DNA from: an uncultured Eubacteriales bacterium
Lineage (GTDB): Bacteria > Bacillota > Clostridia > Lachnospirales > Lachnospiraceae
Direction of reading: 5' to 3'
Assembly: GCA_900313765.1 (NCBI GenBank)
Contig: OMSN01000010.1
Coordinates: 1-17,986 of the forward strand
Length of the DNA stretch: 17,986 bases
The position numbers were made by a program, and so were the translations under genes. Below, in pieces: positions 8,628 to 15,314 of this stretch. The notes under the pieces were generated by a model. It was given only the letters and a program-made list of their open reading frames with translations, had not been told where the DNA came from and did no database searches. The stretch's first letter is position 1; each line of letters opens with the position of its first letter.

Positions 8628-9581
8628 ATGACTCTTCAGCAGATGCGATATGCCATCACTATCTCAGACTGCGGCAGCATGAATGAAGCTGCTCATCAGC
8701 TGTTTATCACGCAGCCCTCGCTCTCCAGTACCATCAAAGAACTGGAGAAGGAGCTCGGAACACCGATCTTCATCCGCTCCAACCGCGGGATCTCCATCAC
8801 ACAGGAGGGGCAGGAATTCCTGGGATATGCCCGGCAGATCATCGCCCAGTACGGGATCCTGGAGGAGCGTTTCATTGACCGTAATTCCAGAAAGACCAAG
8901 TTCTCGGTATCCACCCAGCACTACTCTTTTGCCGTGAAGGCGTTCATTGAGACTGTCAATGCATTCGGAATGGATAATTATGAGTTTGCCATTCACGAGA
9001 CCCAGACCCACACGGTCATGAATCATGTCCGCAACATGAAGAGCGAGCTGGGTGTCCTGTACCTGAACGACTTCAACCGTGAGGCGCTCACCAAGATCTT
9101 CCGTGAGTATGGTCTTGAATTCCACCCGCTGTTCGCCTGCAGTATCTGCGTCTACCTGTGGAAGAACCACCCTCTGGCCGGCAGAGAAGAGATCTCCATT
9201 GAAGAGCTGCGTTCCTACCCCTGCCTGTCCTTTGAGCAGGGAGACAACAACTCTTTTTATTTCGCCGAAGAAGTCCTGAGCACCTACGATTACCGGAAGA
9301 TCATCAAGGCAGATGACCGCGCTACCCTGCTGAACCTGATGGTGGGAATGAACGCGTTCACCTTGTGCTCCGGCATCATCACCGAAGATCTCAACGGGTC
9401 TGACTATATCGCCGTTCCCCTGGCCGGTGATGACCGCATGACGATCGGATACATAAAAAAAGCCCGGGTCGAATTAACCGACCTGGGCAGAGATTACATC
9501 AATCAGTTGAAGATCATCGGGCAAAAGAGCGGAGACGGCGTCGTCATGCTGTCCGAGCCGCCGCTCAGCGAACCTCGGTGA
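8628..9581 (+). CDS. LysR-family transcriptional regulator
   Basis: 317 residues, a normal length for the family. An N-terminal winged helix-turn-helix (about residues 1-60: MTLQQMRYAITISDCGSMNEAA, then LFITQPSLSSTIKELEKELG and RSNRGISITQEG) is followed by a coiled linker and a two-lobed effector domain (about 90-295). Start: the ATG at 8628 follows AAGGAG (8616-8621) with 6 nt spacing. Divergent from the giant surface-protein gene, which it may control together with its own expression; the effector cannot be told from sequence. Its last 17 bp overlap the 3' end of trpS on the other strand, and the trpS terminator lies inside its coding region. Alternative starts are unlikely because the helix-turn-helix begins at residue 2. 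Confidence 0.95.
   Translation: MTLQQMRYAITISDCGSMNEAAHQLFITQPSLSSTIKELEKELGTPIFIRSNRGISITQEGQEFLGYARQIIAQYGILEERFIDRNSRKTKFSVSTQHYSFAVKAFIETVNAFGMDNYEFAIHETQTHTVMNHVRNMKSELGVLYLNDFNREALTKIFREYGLEFHPLFACSICVYLWKNHPLAGREEISIEELRSYPCLSFEQGDNNSFYFAEEVLSTYDYRKIIKADDRATLLNLMVGMNAFTLCSGIITEDLNGSDYIAVPLAGDDRMTIGYIKKARVELTDLGRDYINQLKIIGQKSGDGVVMLSEPPLSEPR
9455..9488 (-). terminator. Intrinsic terminator of trpS, inside the LysR gene
   Basis: Read on the minus strand: arm GCCCAGGTCG, 7-nt loop, arm CGACCCGGGC, then seven Ts. The two 10-nt arms (9479-9488 and 9462-9471) pair with one G-T wobble, and the T-run is at 9461-9455. It is 76 bp past the trpS stop and lies wholly within the LysR coding sequence. 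On the plus strand there is no T-run after the hairpin, so it should act only on trpS transcription. Confidence 0.88.
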
Positions 9582-10566
9582 GTCCGATCTTCTTCTTGAC
9601 CTTGCGGAGCGTCTTGTTGGCACAGTAATAGGCTCTCTCCGCATTGGTCTTGATGACATTGTCGATATATCCCTTATCGCTCTCCAGTTCCTTCACGCGA
9701 TCCTGCAGCGGTTTCAGGACGCCGACTACAGCCTCTCCGACTGCTTCCTTGACCTGTCCGTATCCGCATCCTGCGAATTCCTTCACCACGTCATCAGGCG
9801 TCTTGCCCGTACATGCGCAGTAGATATCAAACAGGTTCTTCAGACCCGGCTGCTCGTCGCGGTATGCGATCGTAGCTTCTGAGTCTGTGATTGCTCTCTT
9901 GCACTTCCTGCGGATCGTATCCGGATCATCCATCAGGAAAATGGACGCGTTCGGGTTGTCATCCGATTTGGACATCTTCTTGGCCGGATCCTGCAGAGAC
10001 ATGATCTTGGCGCCGATCTTGCCGATATACGGCTCCGGCATCGTGAATACATCCCCGTAGATGCTGTTGAAGCGCTGCGCGATATCACGCGTGATCTCCA
10101 GGTGCTGCAGCTGGTCGACACCGACCGGAACCACATCCGTCTGGTACAGCAGGATATCCGCAGCCATCAGTACCGGATAGGTAAACAGGCCTGCGTTGAC
10201 ATTGTCCGCATGCTTGGCTGATTTATCCTTAAACTGTGTCATGCGCTGCAGTTCACCCATGTAGGTAAAGCAGTCAAGGATCCATCCGAGTTCTGCGTGG
10301 CAGGGGACACTGCTCTGCAGATACAGGCAGTTTCTCTCCGGATCAATACCTGCAGCGATGTACAGCATCATCAGCTGACGGGCACGTTTGCGGAATTCTG
10401 CAGGATTCTGACGCACGGTCAGAGAATGCAGGTCCATAACCCCGTAGAAGCATTCATACTCATCTGCAAGATTCACCCAGTTCTTGAGCGCTCCCAGATA
10501 ATTGCCCAGCGTCAGATTGCCGGTAGCCTGCATACCACTGTATAAAACCTTGTGATCCTTATTCAT
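9565..10566 (-). CDS. trpS: Tryptophan-tRNA ligase (class I)
   Basis: Charges tRNA-Trp with tryptophan in the cytoplasm using ATP. 333 residues, the usual bacterial length. The class I signatures are clear: a HIGH-type motif in TGNLTLGNYLGA (residues 15-26), GVDQ (149-152) and KMSKS (197-201). The start at 10566 (MNKDHKVLYSGMQATGN) matches the family's normal N-terminus; the ribosome site is only a weak GGGGGA about 8 nt upstream. It has its own likely promoter at 10603-10632 and a strong terminator at 9455-9488, so it is probably transcribed alone although it follows a DUF5662 gene by 70 bp. With a leader this short there is no T-box. Confidence 0.97.
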   Translation of the reverse strand: MNKDHKVLYSGMQATGNLTLGNYLGALKNWVNLADEYECFYGVMDLHSLTVRQNPAEFRKRARQLMMLYIAAGIDPERNCLYLQSSVPCHAELGWILDCFTYMGELQRMTQFKDKSAKHADNVNAGLFTYPVLMAADILLYQTDVVPVGVDQLQHLEITRDIAQRFNSIYGDVFTMPEPYIGKIGAKIMSLQDPAKKMSKSDDNPNASIFLMDDPDTIRRKCKRAITDSEATIAYRDEQPGLKNLFDIYCACTGKTPDDVVKEFAGCGYGQVKEAVGEAVVGVLKPLQDRVKELESDKGYIDNVIKTNAERAYYCANKTLRKVKKKIGLTEVR

Positions 10567-10602
10567 TTCAGGTGTCCCCCATTCGTTCTTTACTTTTTAT
10601 TC

Positions 10603-10632
10603 ATTGTAAGCGCAAAGCGCAGTCCATTGCAA
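10603..10632 (-). promoter_or_regulatory. Probable sigma-A promoter of trpS
   Basis: On the minus strand, TTGCAA (10632-10627) is followed after 18 bp by TACAAT (10608-10603), a 5/6 match to the -10 consensus. It lies in the 70-bp gap just after the DUF5662 stop. A small GCGC-AAA-GCGC dyad (10610-10620) sits between the boxes; whether it binds anything is unknown. Confidence 0.55.
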
Positions 10633-10636
10633 GAGA

Positions 10637-11281
10637 TTACATTTTTCCACCCTTCAGGTAGTAATCCCGGACAAAACGGAAGCATTCCTTCTCGCCCTTC
10701 CGGGCAAGAATCTTCAGCATGGTTTCCAGTTCCTTCGCTGTCTGAGGGTGCATCAGTTCACCGGCCCTGCCCCTCTCATAATATTTCAGAGGCTCTTCAT
10801 CCGTGTATGCATCTTTCATGTAAGTCTTGGATGCCGCGATCCGGTCCATAAGCATCTCCGCCACATAACGCCTGGGCATCCGGACCGCCCGTATCGGGAA
10901 CTCCCCTTTCTTTGCAGCGTCGATGCTGTAGTCATTCCAGTACTCATAGTGGTGACGATTGCGCCCCTTGTGATGAATCCAGGAATCAGAGTGTCCTTTC
11001 ACCACACGCTCCCCGTTATTCGGGCTCTGCATGCCTCCCTGGAAATAACGGAATCCGTTCAGCAGCTCCGTAGGCTGGAACTTGGACAGGTCATGCAGCA
11101 GTCCCTGTCTGTAGAGACCGACCGCAAAGCAGCCCTCTGCCACCAGCTTCTTGTGATGAAGCACTGTGTGCAGATGTCCCAGCGTCTTGTCCCATGTGAT
11201 CTTCCCGTCTGAAGGACTGCCTTCATATCTCCCGGGTATTTCATTCTGATATCTCTTATCTTCCTGCATTTTGCAACTCAT
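10637..11281 (-). CDS. DUF5662 family protein, function unknown
   Basis: About 214 residues. Conserved blocks that I recognise as DUF5662: HLHTVLHHKKLVAEGCF, GLLHDLSKFQPTE and HHKGRNRHHYEYWND. The clustered His and Asp (HHKK, LLHDLSKF, HHKG, RHHYEYW) suggest a metal-binding, possibly HD-like helical fold, but no activity is known to me. Start choice: the ATG at 11281 overlaps the stop of the upstream GH13-like gene as ATGA, which fits translational coupling. The ATG at 11269 (MQEDKRYQ) is a close alternative. A longer frame to 11323 would run further into the upstream gene and is not favoured. Probably the second gene of a two-gene operon with the GlgX-like gene. Confidence 0.85.
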   Translation of the reverse strand: MSCKMQEDKRYQNEIPGRYEGSPSDGKITWDKTLGHLHTVLHHKKLVAEGCFAVGLYRQGLLHDLSKFQPTELLNGFRYFQGGMQSPNNGERVVKGHSDSWIHHKGRNRHHYEYWNDYSIDAAKKGEFPIRAVRMPRRYVAEMLMDRIAASKTYMKDAYTDEEPLKYYERGRAGELMHPQTAKELETMLKILARKGEKECFRFVRDYYLKGGKM

Positions 11282-13311
11282 CCAACCAGCACGCGGATCG
11301 AACGTGCCGGCACTTTCACACATTTCACTTCTTCACCGCTGCCGCTGCAGCCACAGCCGCTCTTCTCTGCTGCCACTTTGCTGTACCGGTCCACGGAAGT
11401 GTCGATCACCACATGCCATTCCCGTCCGCTGGGGAGATAGGGAAGTGCCAGTTCCTTCTCCTGCCAGTGGAAATTGTAAGCAACATACACATAAGACCCG
11501 GCAGTGCTGTCCTGCAGTTCACGAAGCACATTGCCGTCGGGTTCCTGGGAACAGTACATCATTCCCACGCTTCTCTCCTGCTGGTCAAAGGACGCGAACC
11601 AGGCATTGGAGCCGTGACAGGAGAAGTCCGGGAAGAATCCGCCCAGGCTTGCGCCTGTCAGTTCTGCCTTCTGATGAAGCAGCGGATGCGATGCCCTGAA
11701 TGCGATCAGCATCCGGACATAATCGGACAATTCCTTCGCATCCCTGGTTTCAGACCATCTCACCCAGGTCAGTTCCGTGTCAAAACAGTACGGATTGGAA
11801 TTGCCTGCCTGGCTATTCAGCATCTCATCACCTGCCGTGAGCATGGGTGTTCCCTGGGAGAGCATCATCAGCGCAAGTGCATTTTTCATCTGTTTCATGC
11901 GCAGTCTGGAGATCTCCTGCTTCCTGCAGGGACCTTCCACTCCGCAGTTCCATGAGAATTCATTGGCGGCGCCGTCGTGATTGTACTCTCCGTTCGCCTC
12001 GTTATGCTTGTCATTGTAAGAGACAAGATCATACAGTGTAAAGCCATCGTGACCGGTGATGGCGTTGATCACGCCCGCATCCTTCGGATTATAACGGCAT
12101 CTTGAGACGAAATCCTTCAGGCTGTCCGAATCGCCCTTCAGGAACTTCCTGGCGTCATACCTGAACCCGACATTATACTCTGCCAGATTGCGGAACCTGT
12201 ATGGCCGTCCCTTCGGATACATCCTGGCGGTATCAAAGTAATCCGAGATCAGTTTCACATCGCTCAGTGCCGGACTCTTGGCAACGGCGTTCACATCCTC
12301 CTGGGATGCCATGATCAGGAAGCCGTCTACATGATAGAACTCGATCCACCACAGAAGACATGCCTGCATGTATGCCGGGTCCGTGCCTTCCGGCCAGTTG
12401 ATCTCCATCAGAACTTCGATCCCGGCCTTGTGAAGCTCGCGCACCATAGTGCGGAATTCAACAGATGGATCCTCCTGTGCACTGTAAGAGCGCTTCGGCG
12501 CAAAGAACCATCCCGGACCAAAGCCCCAGTAATTCAGGTGCTGAGCAGGTGTTTTCTTTCCCTTCGGGGAAGTTTTCTCATCCGGCACGGATTCAGCCGG
12601 GCTGCCGCCCTGCGCCGGGTCAGCCGGCCTGTTGTCCGGCACCAGGACTGCCGACTGCGGAAGTGAACTGCCTGCGATCAGTCGGCCGATACTCTCTGGT
12701 CTCCATCCTTCACGTCCTGTGTCCGGCACCTCGTCGAATTCATAACACGGCATCAGCATCACAGCGGTGATGCCAAGTTCACGCAGATATGGAATCTTCT
12801 CCACTATACCCGCAAAGGTTCCCCTGTGCCTGACCCTGGAAGAAGGGCTCTTCGTGAATCCTCTCACATGCAGCTCATAGAATACAGACTCACTGTAGGG
12901 AATGTGCAGCGGTTTCTCCTGCTCTCCCCAGTCAAACTCAGGCTTGGCGAAGCCGCCCCGGATACTGTGTTCGCCTCTTTTTCCGGTATCTGCGTACTTC
13001 TCTCTCCCGACAACGATCTGAGCAGACGGATCCGTGACGATCCTGCTGCCGATCCGGTAATTATACTCCAGGCTGTGCGCCGGTATACCAGATATCTTCA
13101 TGGCATACACTCGGCCTATGACCGGTTCCTCAGGGAACGGAACTTCCAGTTTTACCTTATCACTGCCCTTCTCATAGAGAAGCAGTGCCGCCTGTTCCCC
13201 CTCCGGTACAACTACAGAAAACAGAATACCGTCGTCTTTAATGTCGGCATGAGGAATAAACCCTGCGATCTTTAAGTCATTTACGGAAGTAATATGTGGA
13301 TCCCACTTCAC
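11278..13311 (-). CDS. GlgX/isoamylase-like GH13 protein with degenerate active site
   Basis: 677 residues: an N-terminal CBM48-like beta domain (about 10-110, GILFSVVVPEGEQAALLLYE), a GH13 barrel (about 140-560) and a C-terminal beta domain ending ARSIRVLVG. Debranching-enzyme blocks are well kept: YELHVRGFT (145-153), GHDGFTLYDLVSYNDKHNEA (420-439), SWNCGVEGP and LSQGTPMLTAGDE. However, the catalytic positions are altered: region I reads MEINWPEGTD (no N-H), region II HVDGFLIMAS (Arg and nucleophile Asp replaced by L332 and M334), and region III KLISDYFDT (acid Glu replaced by D357). It is therefore probably not a working glycosidase; it may bind glycogen or act as a regulator. A Pro/Ser-rich insertion lies at about 215-258, and CGCSG at 653-657. 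Start is GTG at 13311 with AAGGAG 10 nt upstream. An extended -10 promoter lies at 13365-13373. Confidence 0.9.
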   Translation of the reverse strand: MKWDPHITSVNDLKIAGFIPHADIKDDGILFSVVVPEGEQAALLLYEKGSDKVKLEVPFPEEPVIGRVYAMKISGIPAHSLEYNYRIGSRIVTDPSAQIVVGREKYADTGKRGEHSIRGGFAKPEFDWGEQEKPLHIPYSESVFYELHVRGFTKSPSSRVRHRGTFAGIVEKIPYLRELGITAVMLMPCYEFDEVPDTGREGWRPESIGRLIAGSSLPQSAVLVPDNRPADPAQGGSPAESVPDEKTSPKGKKTPAQHLNYWGFGPGWFFAPKRSYSAQEDPSVEFRTMVRELHKAGIEVLMEINWPEGTDPAYMQACLLWWIEFYHVDGFLIMASQEDVNAVAKSPALSDVKLISDYFDTARMYPKGRPYRFRNLAEYNVGFRYDARKFLKGDSDSLKDFVSRCRYNPKDAGVINAITGHDGFTLYDLVSYNDKHNEANGEYNHDGAANEFSWNCGVEGPCRKQEISRLRMKQMKNALALMMLSQGTPMLTAGDEMLNSQAGNSNPYCFDTELTWVRWSETRDAKELSDYVRMLIAFRASHPLLHQKAELTGASLGGFFPDFSCHGSNAWFASFDQQERSVGMMYCSQEPDGNVLRELQDSTAGSYVYVAYNFHWQEKELALPYLPSGREWHVVIDTSVDRYSKVAAEKSGCGCSGSGEEVKCVKVPARSIRVLVG

Positions 13312-13364
13312 TTATCGGATTCTCCTTTCTGGTGAATTCGTCTGCCTGCTGCATACTTGTTCAG

Positions 13365-13373
13365 ATTATAGCA
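13365..13373 (-). promoter_or_regulatory. Extended -10 promoter of the GlgX-like gene
   Basis: On the minus strand TGC-TATAAT: a perfect TATAAT at 13370-13365 with TG one base upstream. No good -35 is seen at 17 bp (CACTCA), which is common for extended -10 promoters. The leader to the GTG start at 13311 is about 45 nt. Confidence 0.6.
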
Positions 13374-13422
13374 TAGTTACAGGCCTATGAGTGAAAAAAA
13401 TCACAGCCTTCTTTATACACTC

Positions 13423-13450
13423 TTGCATTTCATGTGGAGACAACTATAAT
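13423..13450 (+). promoter_or_regulatory. Probable promoter of the folT transcript
   Basis: A perfect TATAAT at 13445-13450, with a weak TTGCAT at 13423-13428 (16-bp spacer). Initiation about 7 nt downstream would place the start of the RNA just before the THF aptamer (13474). It is divergent from the GlgX-like promoter, with -10 boxes about 75 bp apart. Confidence 0.6.
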
Positions 13451-13473
13451 AATATGCAATACGAAGCGAAGTA

Positions 13474-13561
13474 GGATATGGCGCGTTAAGTGGTCAGTGG
13501 ATGGGGAGTTGCCCTGAAACGAAGAACAGCAGCGTTTTCAGCTGTTCGCGGTGCCGTATCC
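13474..13561 (+). ncRNA. Tetrahydrofolate (THF-I, folT-type) riboswitch aptamer
   Basis: Conserved THF-I elements appear in order: GCGTTAAGTGG at the 5' side, GGATGGGGAGTTGCC in the middle, GAAACGAAG, and GCGGTGCCGTATCC at the 3' side. Stem P1 is GGATATGGC (13474-13482) with GCCGTATCC (13553-13561), one T-G wobble. A hairpin GAACAGC (13524-13530) / GCTGTTC (13541-13547) forms the variable arm. It lies between a perfect TATAAT and an ECF folate transporter gene, exactly the context expected. An alternative stem GGTGC (13550-13554) / GCACC (13562-13566) would compete with P1 and could be part of the switch. Class assigned by recognition of sequence, not by a covariance search. Confidence 0.9.
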
Positions 13562-13645
13562 GCACCCGTTGCTGCACGTATAGGATGTTTTTATTATGCA
13601 CAATAAATCTGACATCTCCTCTATGTGTGGGCGGATTCCTCTGAT

Positions 13646-13660
13646 CACCTTAAGGAGGTG
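13646..13660 (+). promoter_or_regulatory. Ribosome-site sequestering hairpin before folT
   Basis: CACCT (13646-13650) can pair with AGGTG (13656-13660) around a 5-nt loop, burying the folT Shine-Dalgarno AAGGAGG (13652-13658). This suggests the THF riboswitch acts on translation. CACC could instead pair with GGTG inside the aptamer (13550-13553), a plausible switch; that part is inference. A second CTCCT at 13616-13620 could also mask the site. Confidence 0.55.
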
Positions 13661-13667
13661 TTTTATT

Positions 13668-14258
13668 ATGCAGAGAAACCGTTACAGGACAGTGTGGTGT
13701 ACCTACACCCTTGTATCACTCGGCGCACTGACCGCCGTCAATCTCATTCTGACCAGGTTCCTGGCGATCAACATCGGCGGATTCGGCAGGATCCAGCTCG
13801 GTGCCATCGCACGCATCATGGCAGGTCTGTGGTTTGGCCCGCTGGCAGGCGGACTGTGCGGACTCGTCAGTGACCTGCTCGGATGCCTGATCCAGGGATA
13901 TGCCGTCAATCCCCTGATCACTCTCGCAGCGATCCTGTGGGGCGTGATCCCGGCACTCTTCCTGCCGGAAGGGATCTTCTCCGGCTCAAACATTTCCAGA
14001 AAAATGGGAATCCTAAGGCTGTGTGCCGGAACGGTTGCCGCCTGCTTCATCTGTACGCTGATTCTTACGACAGCCGGCCTGGTTTTGATCAACGGGATGA
14101 ATCTCTATGCGATCTTCCCCACAAGACTGATTCAGTTTGCGCTTCAGACCCCTGTATACTGCGTCCTGGTATGCCTGCTGTTCTACAGTCCGGTTACCTC
14201 TCAGATCCGCCAGATTCTGTACATGCAGCTCGGCCGACACAAGACGCAGGCTTCCTGA
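13668..14258 (+). CDS. folT: Folate ECF transporter S component
   Basis: 196 residues, about six hydrophobic segments: the substrate-binding membrane subunit that captures folate and works with the shared EcfT-EcfA-EcfA' module, which is not in this window. The block GRIQLGAIARIMAGLWFGPLAGGLCG followed by LVSDLLGC and a Pro-x-hydrophobic segment (NPLITLAAILWGVIPALF) is typical of the folate S-component family. Start chosen at ATG 13668 because AAGGAGG (13652-13658) lies 9 nt upstream; a frame open to 13596 lacks a ribosome site and would run through the regulatory leader. A THF riboswitch upstream confirms the substrate class. A perfect 7-bp hairpin (14246-14264) spans its stop codon. The next gene starts 33 nt downstream on the same strand, so co-transcription is likely. 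Confidence 0.93.
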   Translation: MQRNRYRTVWCTYTLVSLGALTAVNLILTRFLAINIGGFGRIQLGAIARIMAGLWFGPLAGGLCGLVSDLLGCLIQGYAVNPLITLAAILWGVIPALFLPEGIFSGSNISRKMGILRLCAGTVAACFICTLILTTAGLVLINGMNLYAIFPTRLIQFALQTPVYCVLVCLLFYSPVTSQIRQILYMQLGRHKTQAS

Positions 14259-14264
14259 GCCTGC
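14246..14264 (+). other. Hairpin across the folT stop codon
   Basis: GCAGGCT (14246-14252) pairs perfectly with AGCCTGC (14258-14264) around a TCCTG loop; the TGA stop is at 14256-14258. There is no T-run after it, so it is not a canonical terminator. It may stabilise the folT end of the mRNA or tune expression of the downstream gene. Confidence 0.5.
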
Positions 14265-14291
14265 ATACATCCACAAAAGGAGGGATAAACC

Positions 14292-15314
14292 ATGATCTAC
14301 CCACAGTTCCTGAGCGGCGGCAGTACCATCGGCATCAGCGCACCCAGTGCCGGCGTCGGTCACAAGATCGACAGTTTCAACGAGAGTCTTAAGGTCCTGA
14401 AACAGCACGGCTTCAAGACCTGGGAGACCGAACATGTACGTGTGAATAATCCCCGCGGCGGCACAGCTCTCCAGCGTGCCCAGGAGCTCACCGCCCTCTT
14501 CCTGCATCCGGCAGTGGATGCCGTCTTTGCAGCTTCCGGCGGAGACTTTCTGAGCGAGATCCTGCCCCATCTGGACTGGGAGATGCTGCGTGAACACCCG
14601 AAGTTCCTGTGCGGGGCATCCGATCCCACCGGGATCCTCTATCCTCTCACCACGATCTGTGATATTGCGACTGTATACGGAAACAATGCAGGAAGCTATG
14701 ATACCACCGTCAGAGATCCTGAGAGCGGCGATGCCTGTCTCCCGGACTATCTGGAGAAGTCCCTTCAGATCCTGACGGGAGAAGATGTGACACAGGAAAC
14801 ATCCGACATGCACCTTGGGTCGGCTCCGTTTCTGGCTGAGGACGGTCCGCTGGTCTATGACACACCGACCGTCTGCAAGTCGGACACCGCCTCCCTGCAC
14901 GTGACCGGACGCTGTATCGGGGGATGTATCGATGTGCTGAAAGATCTGATCGGAACCTGTTATGACCGGACCGCAGACTTTATCAGACGTTATGAAGAAG
15001 ACGGATTCATATGGTACTTCGACAACTTTGCTCTCTCATCTGCCGTTCTGTACCGGACCCTTCTGCAGCTGCGGTATGCAGGATGGCTCTCACCGGAGCA
15101 CACCCGGGCGGTCCTGATCGGGCGCACCTGCTTTGAGACGGAAGAATCGGAGATGACCTATGATGAAGCGATCCGGATGGCCTTCCCCGATATCCCGGTG
15201 ATCTGGGATATGGACATCGGACACACATCCCCTCATTTCACGATGGTGAACGGAGCGATGCTCGATCTGAACTGGAACAGCGGGAAAGCACAGATCCATT
15301 TCCGGTATGAATGA
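14292..15314 (+). CDS. S66-family LD-carboxypeptidase-like protein (LdcA/MccF fold)
   Basis: 340 residues, the usual length. S66 enzymes cut the L,D bond of cytoplasmic muropeptide tetrapeptides during wall recycling; the MccF branch cleaves microcin C-type peptidyl nucleotides. Seen here: GISAPSAGVG near the N-terminus (residues 14-23), the nucleophile block FLCGASDPTGILYPL with Ser110, GGCIDVLKDLIGT (210-222) and the C-terminal GHTSPHFT with His311. The acid of the Ser-Glu-His triad, normally Glu in an LFLED/WFLE-type block, appears to be Asp244 in IWYFDNFALSS. Start is ATG 14292 with AGGAGG 8 nt upstream. It follows folT by 33 nt. The stop abuts the stop of the convergent antiporter gene with no gap. 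Substrate not assignable. Confidence 0.9.
   Translation: MIYPQFLSGGSTIGISAPSAGVGHKIDSFNESLKVLKQHGFKTWETEHVRVNNPRGGTALQRAQELTALFLHPAVDAVFAASGGDFLSEILPHLDWEMLREHPKFLCGASDPTGILYPLTTICDIATVYGNNAGSYDTTVRDPESGDACLPDYLEKSLQILTGEDVTQETSDMHLGSAPFLAEDGPLVYDTPTVCKSDTASLHVTGRCIGGCIDVLKDLIGTCYDRTADFIRRYEEDGFIWYFDNFALSSAVLYRTLLQLRYAGWLSPEHTRAVLIGRTCFETEESEMTYDEAIRMAFPDIPVIWDMDIGHTSPHFTMVNGAMLDLNWNSGKAQIHFRYE

Noticed and set aside
8664..9170. Minus-strand frame of 168 codons inside the LysR gene
   Set aside because: Antisense to the well-supported LysR coding sequence with no recognisable motif.
10567..10636. T-box leader for trpS
   Set aside because: The gap is only 70 bp and shows no T-box consensus or antiterminator; a simple promoter explains it.
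11282..11323. Longer DUF5662 start at 11323
   Set aside because: It would overlap the upstream gene by 46 bp with no ribosome site; the ATGA start at 11281 or ATG at 11269 is simpler.
13391..13404. GTGA-A6-TCAC dyad as operator or terminator
   Set aside because: Only 4-bp arms around an A-run, no T-run in the right place; likely chance in AT-rich promoter DNA.
13596..13667. Longer folT start at 13596 adding 24 residues
   Set aside because: No ribosome site precedes it, the extension runs through the riboswitch leader and lacks family similarity, while AAGGAGG sits 9 nt before the ATG at 13668.
14013..14900. Minus-strand open frame of 295 codons opposite folT and the S66 gene
   Set aside because: It overlaps two well-supported genes, spans their junction and shows no domain; shadow frame.
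14292..15314. Assignment as a microcin C immunity protein (MccF)
   Set aside because: The family includes both LdcA and MccF types, no microcin genes are nearby, and the triad acid is altered, so a specific role is not supported.
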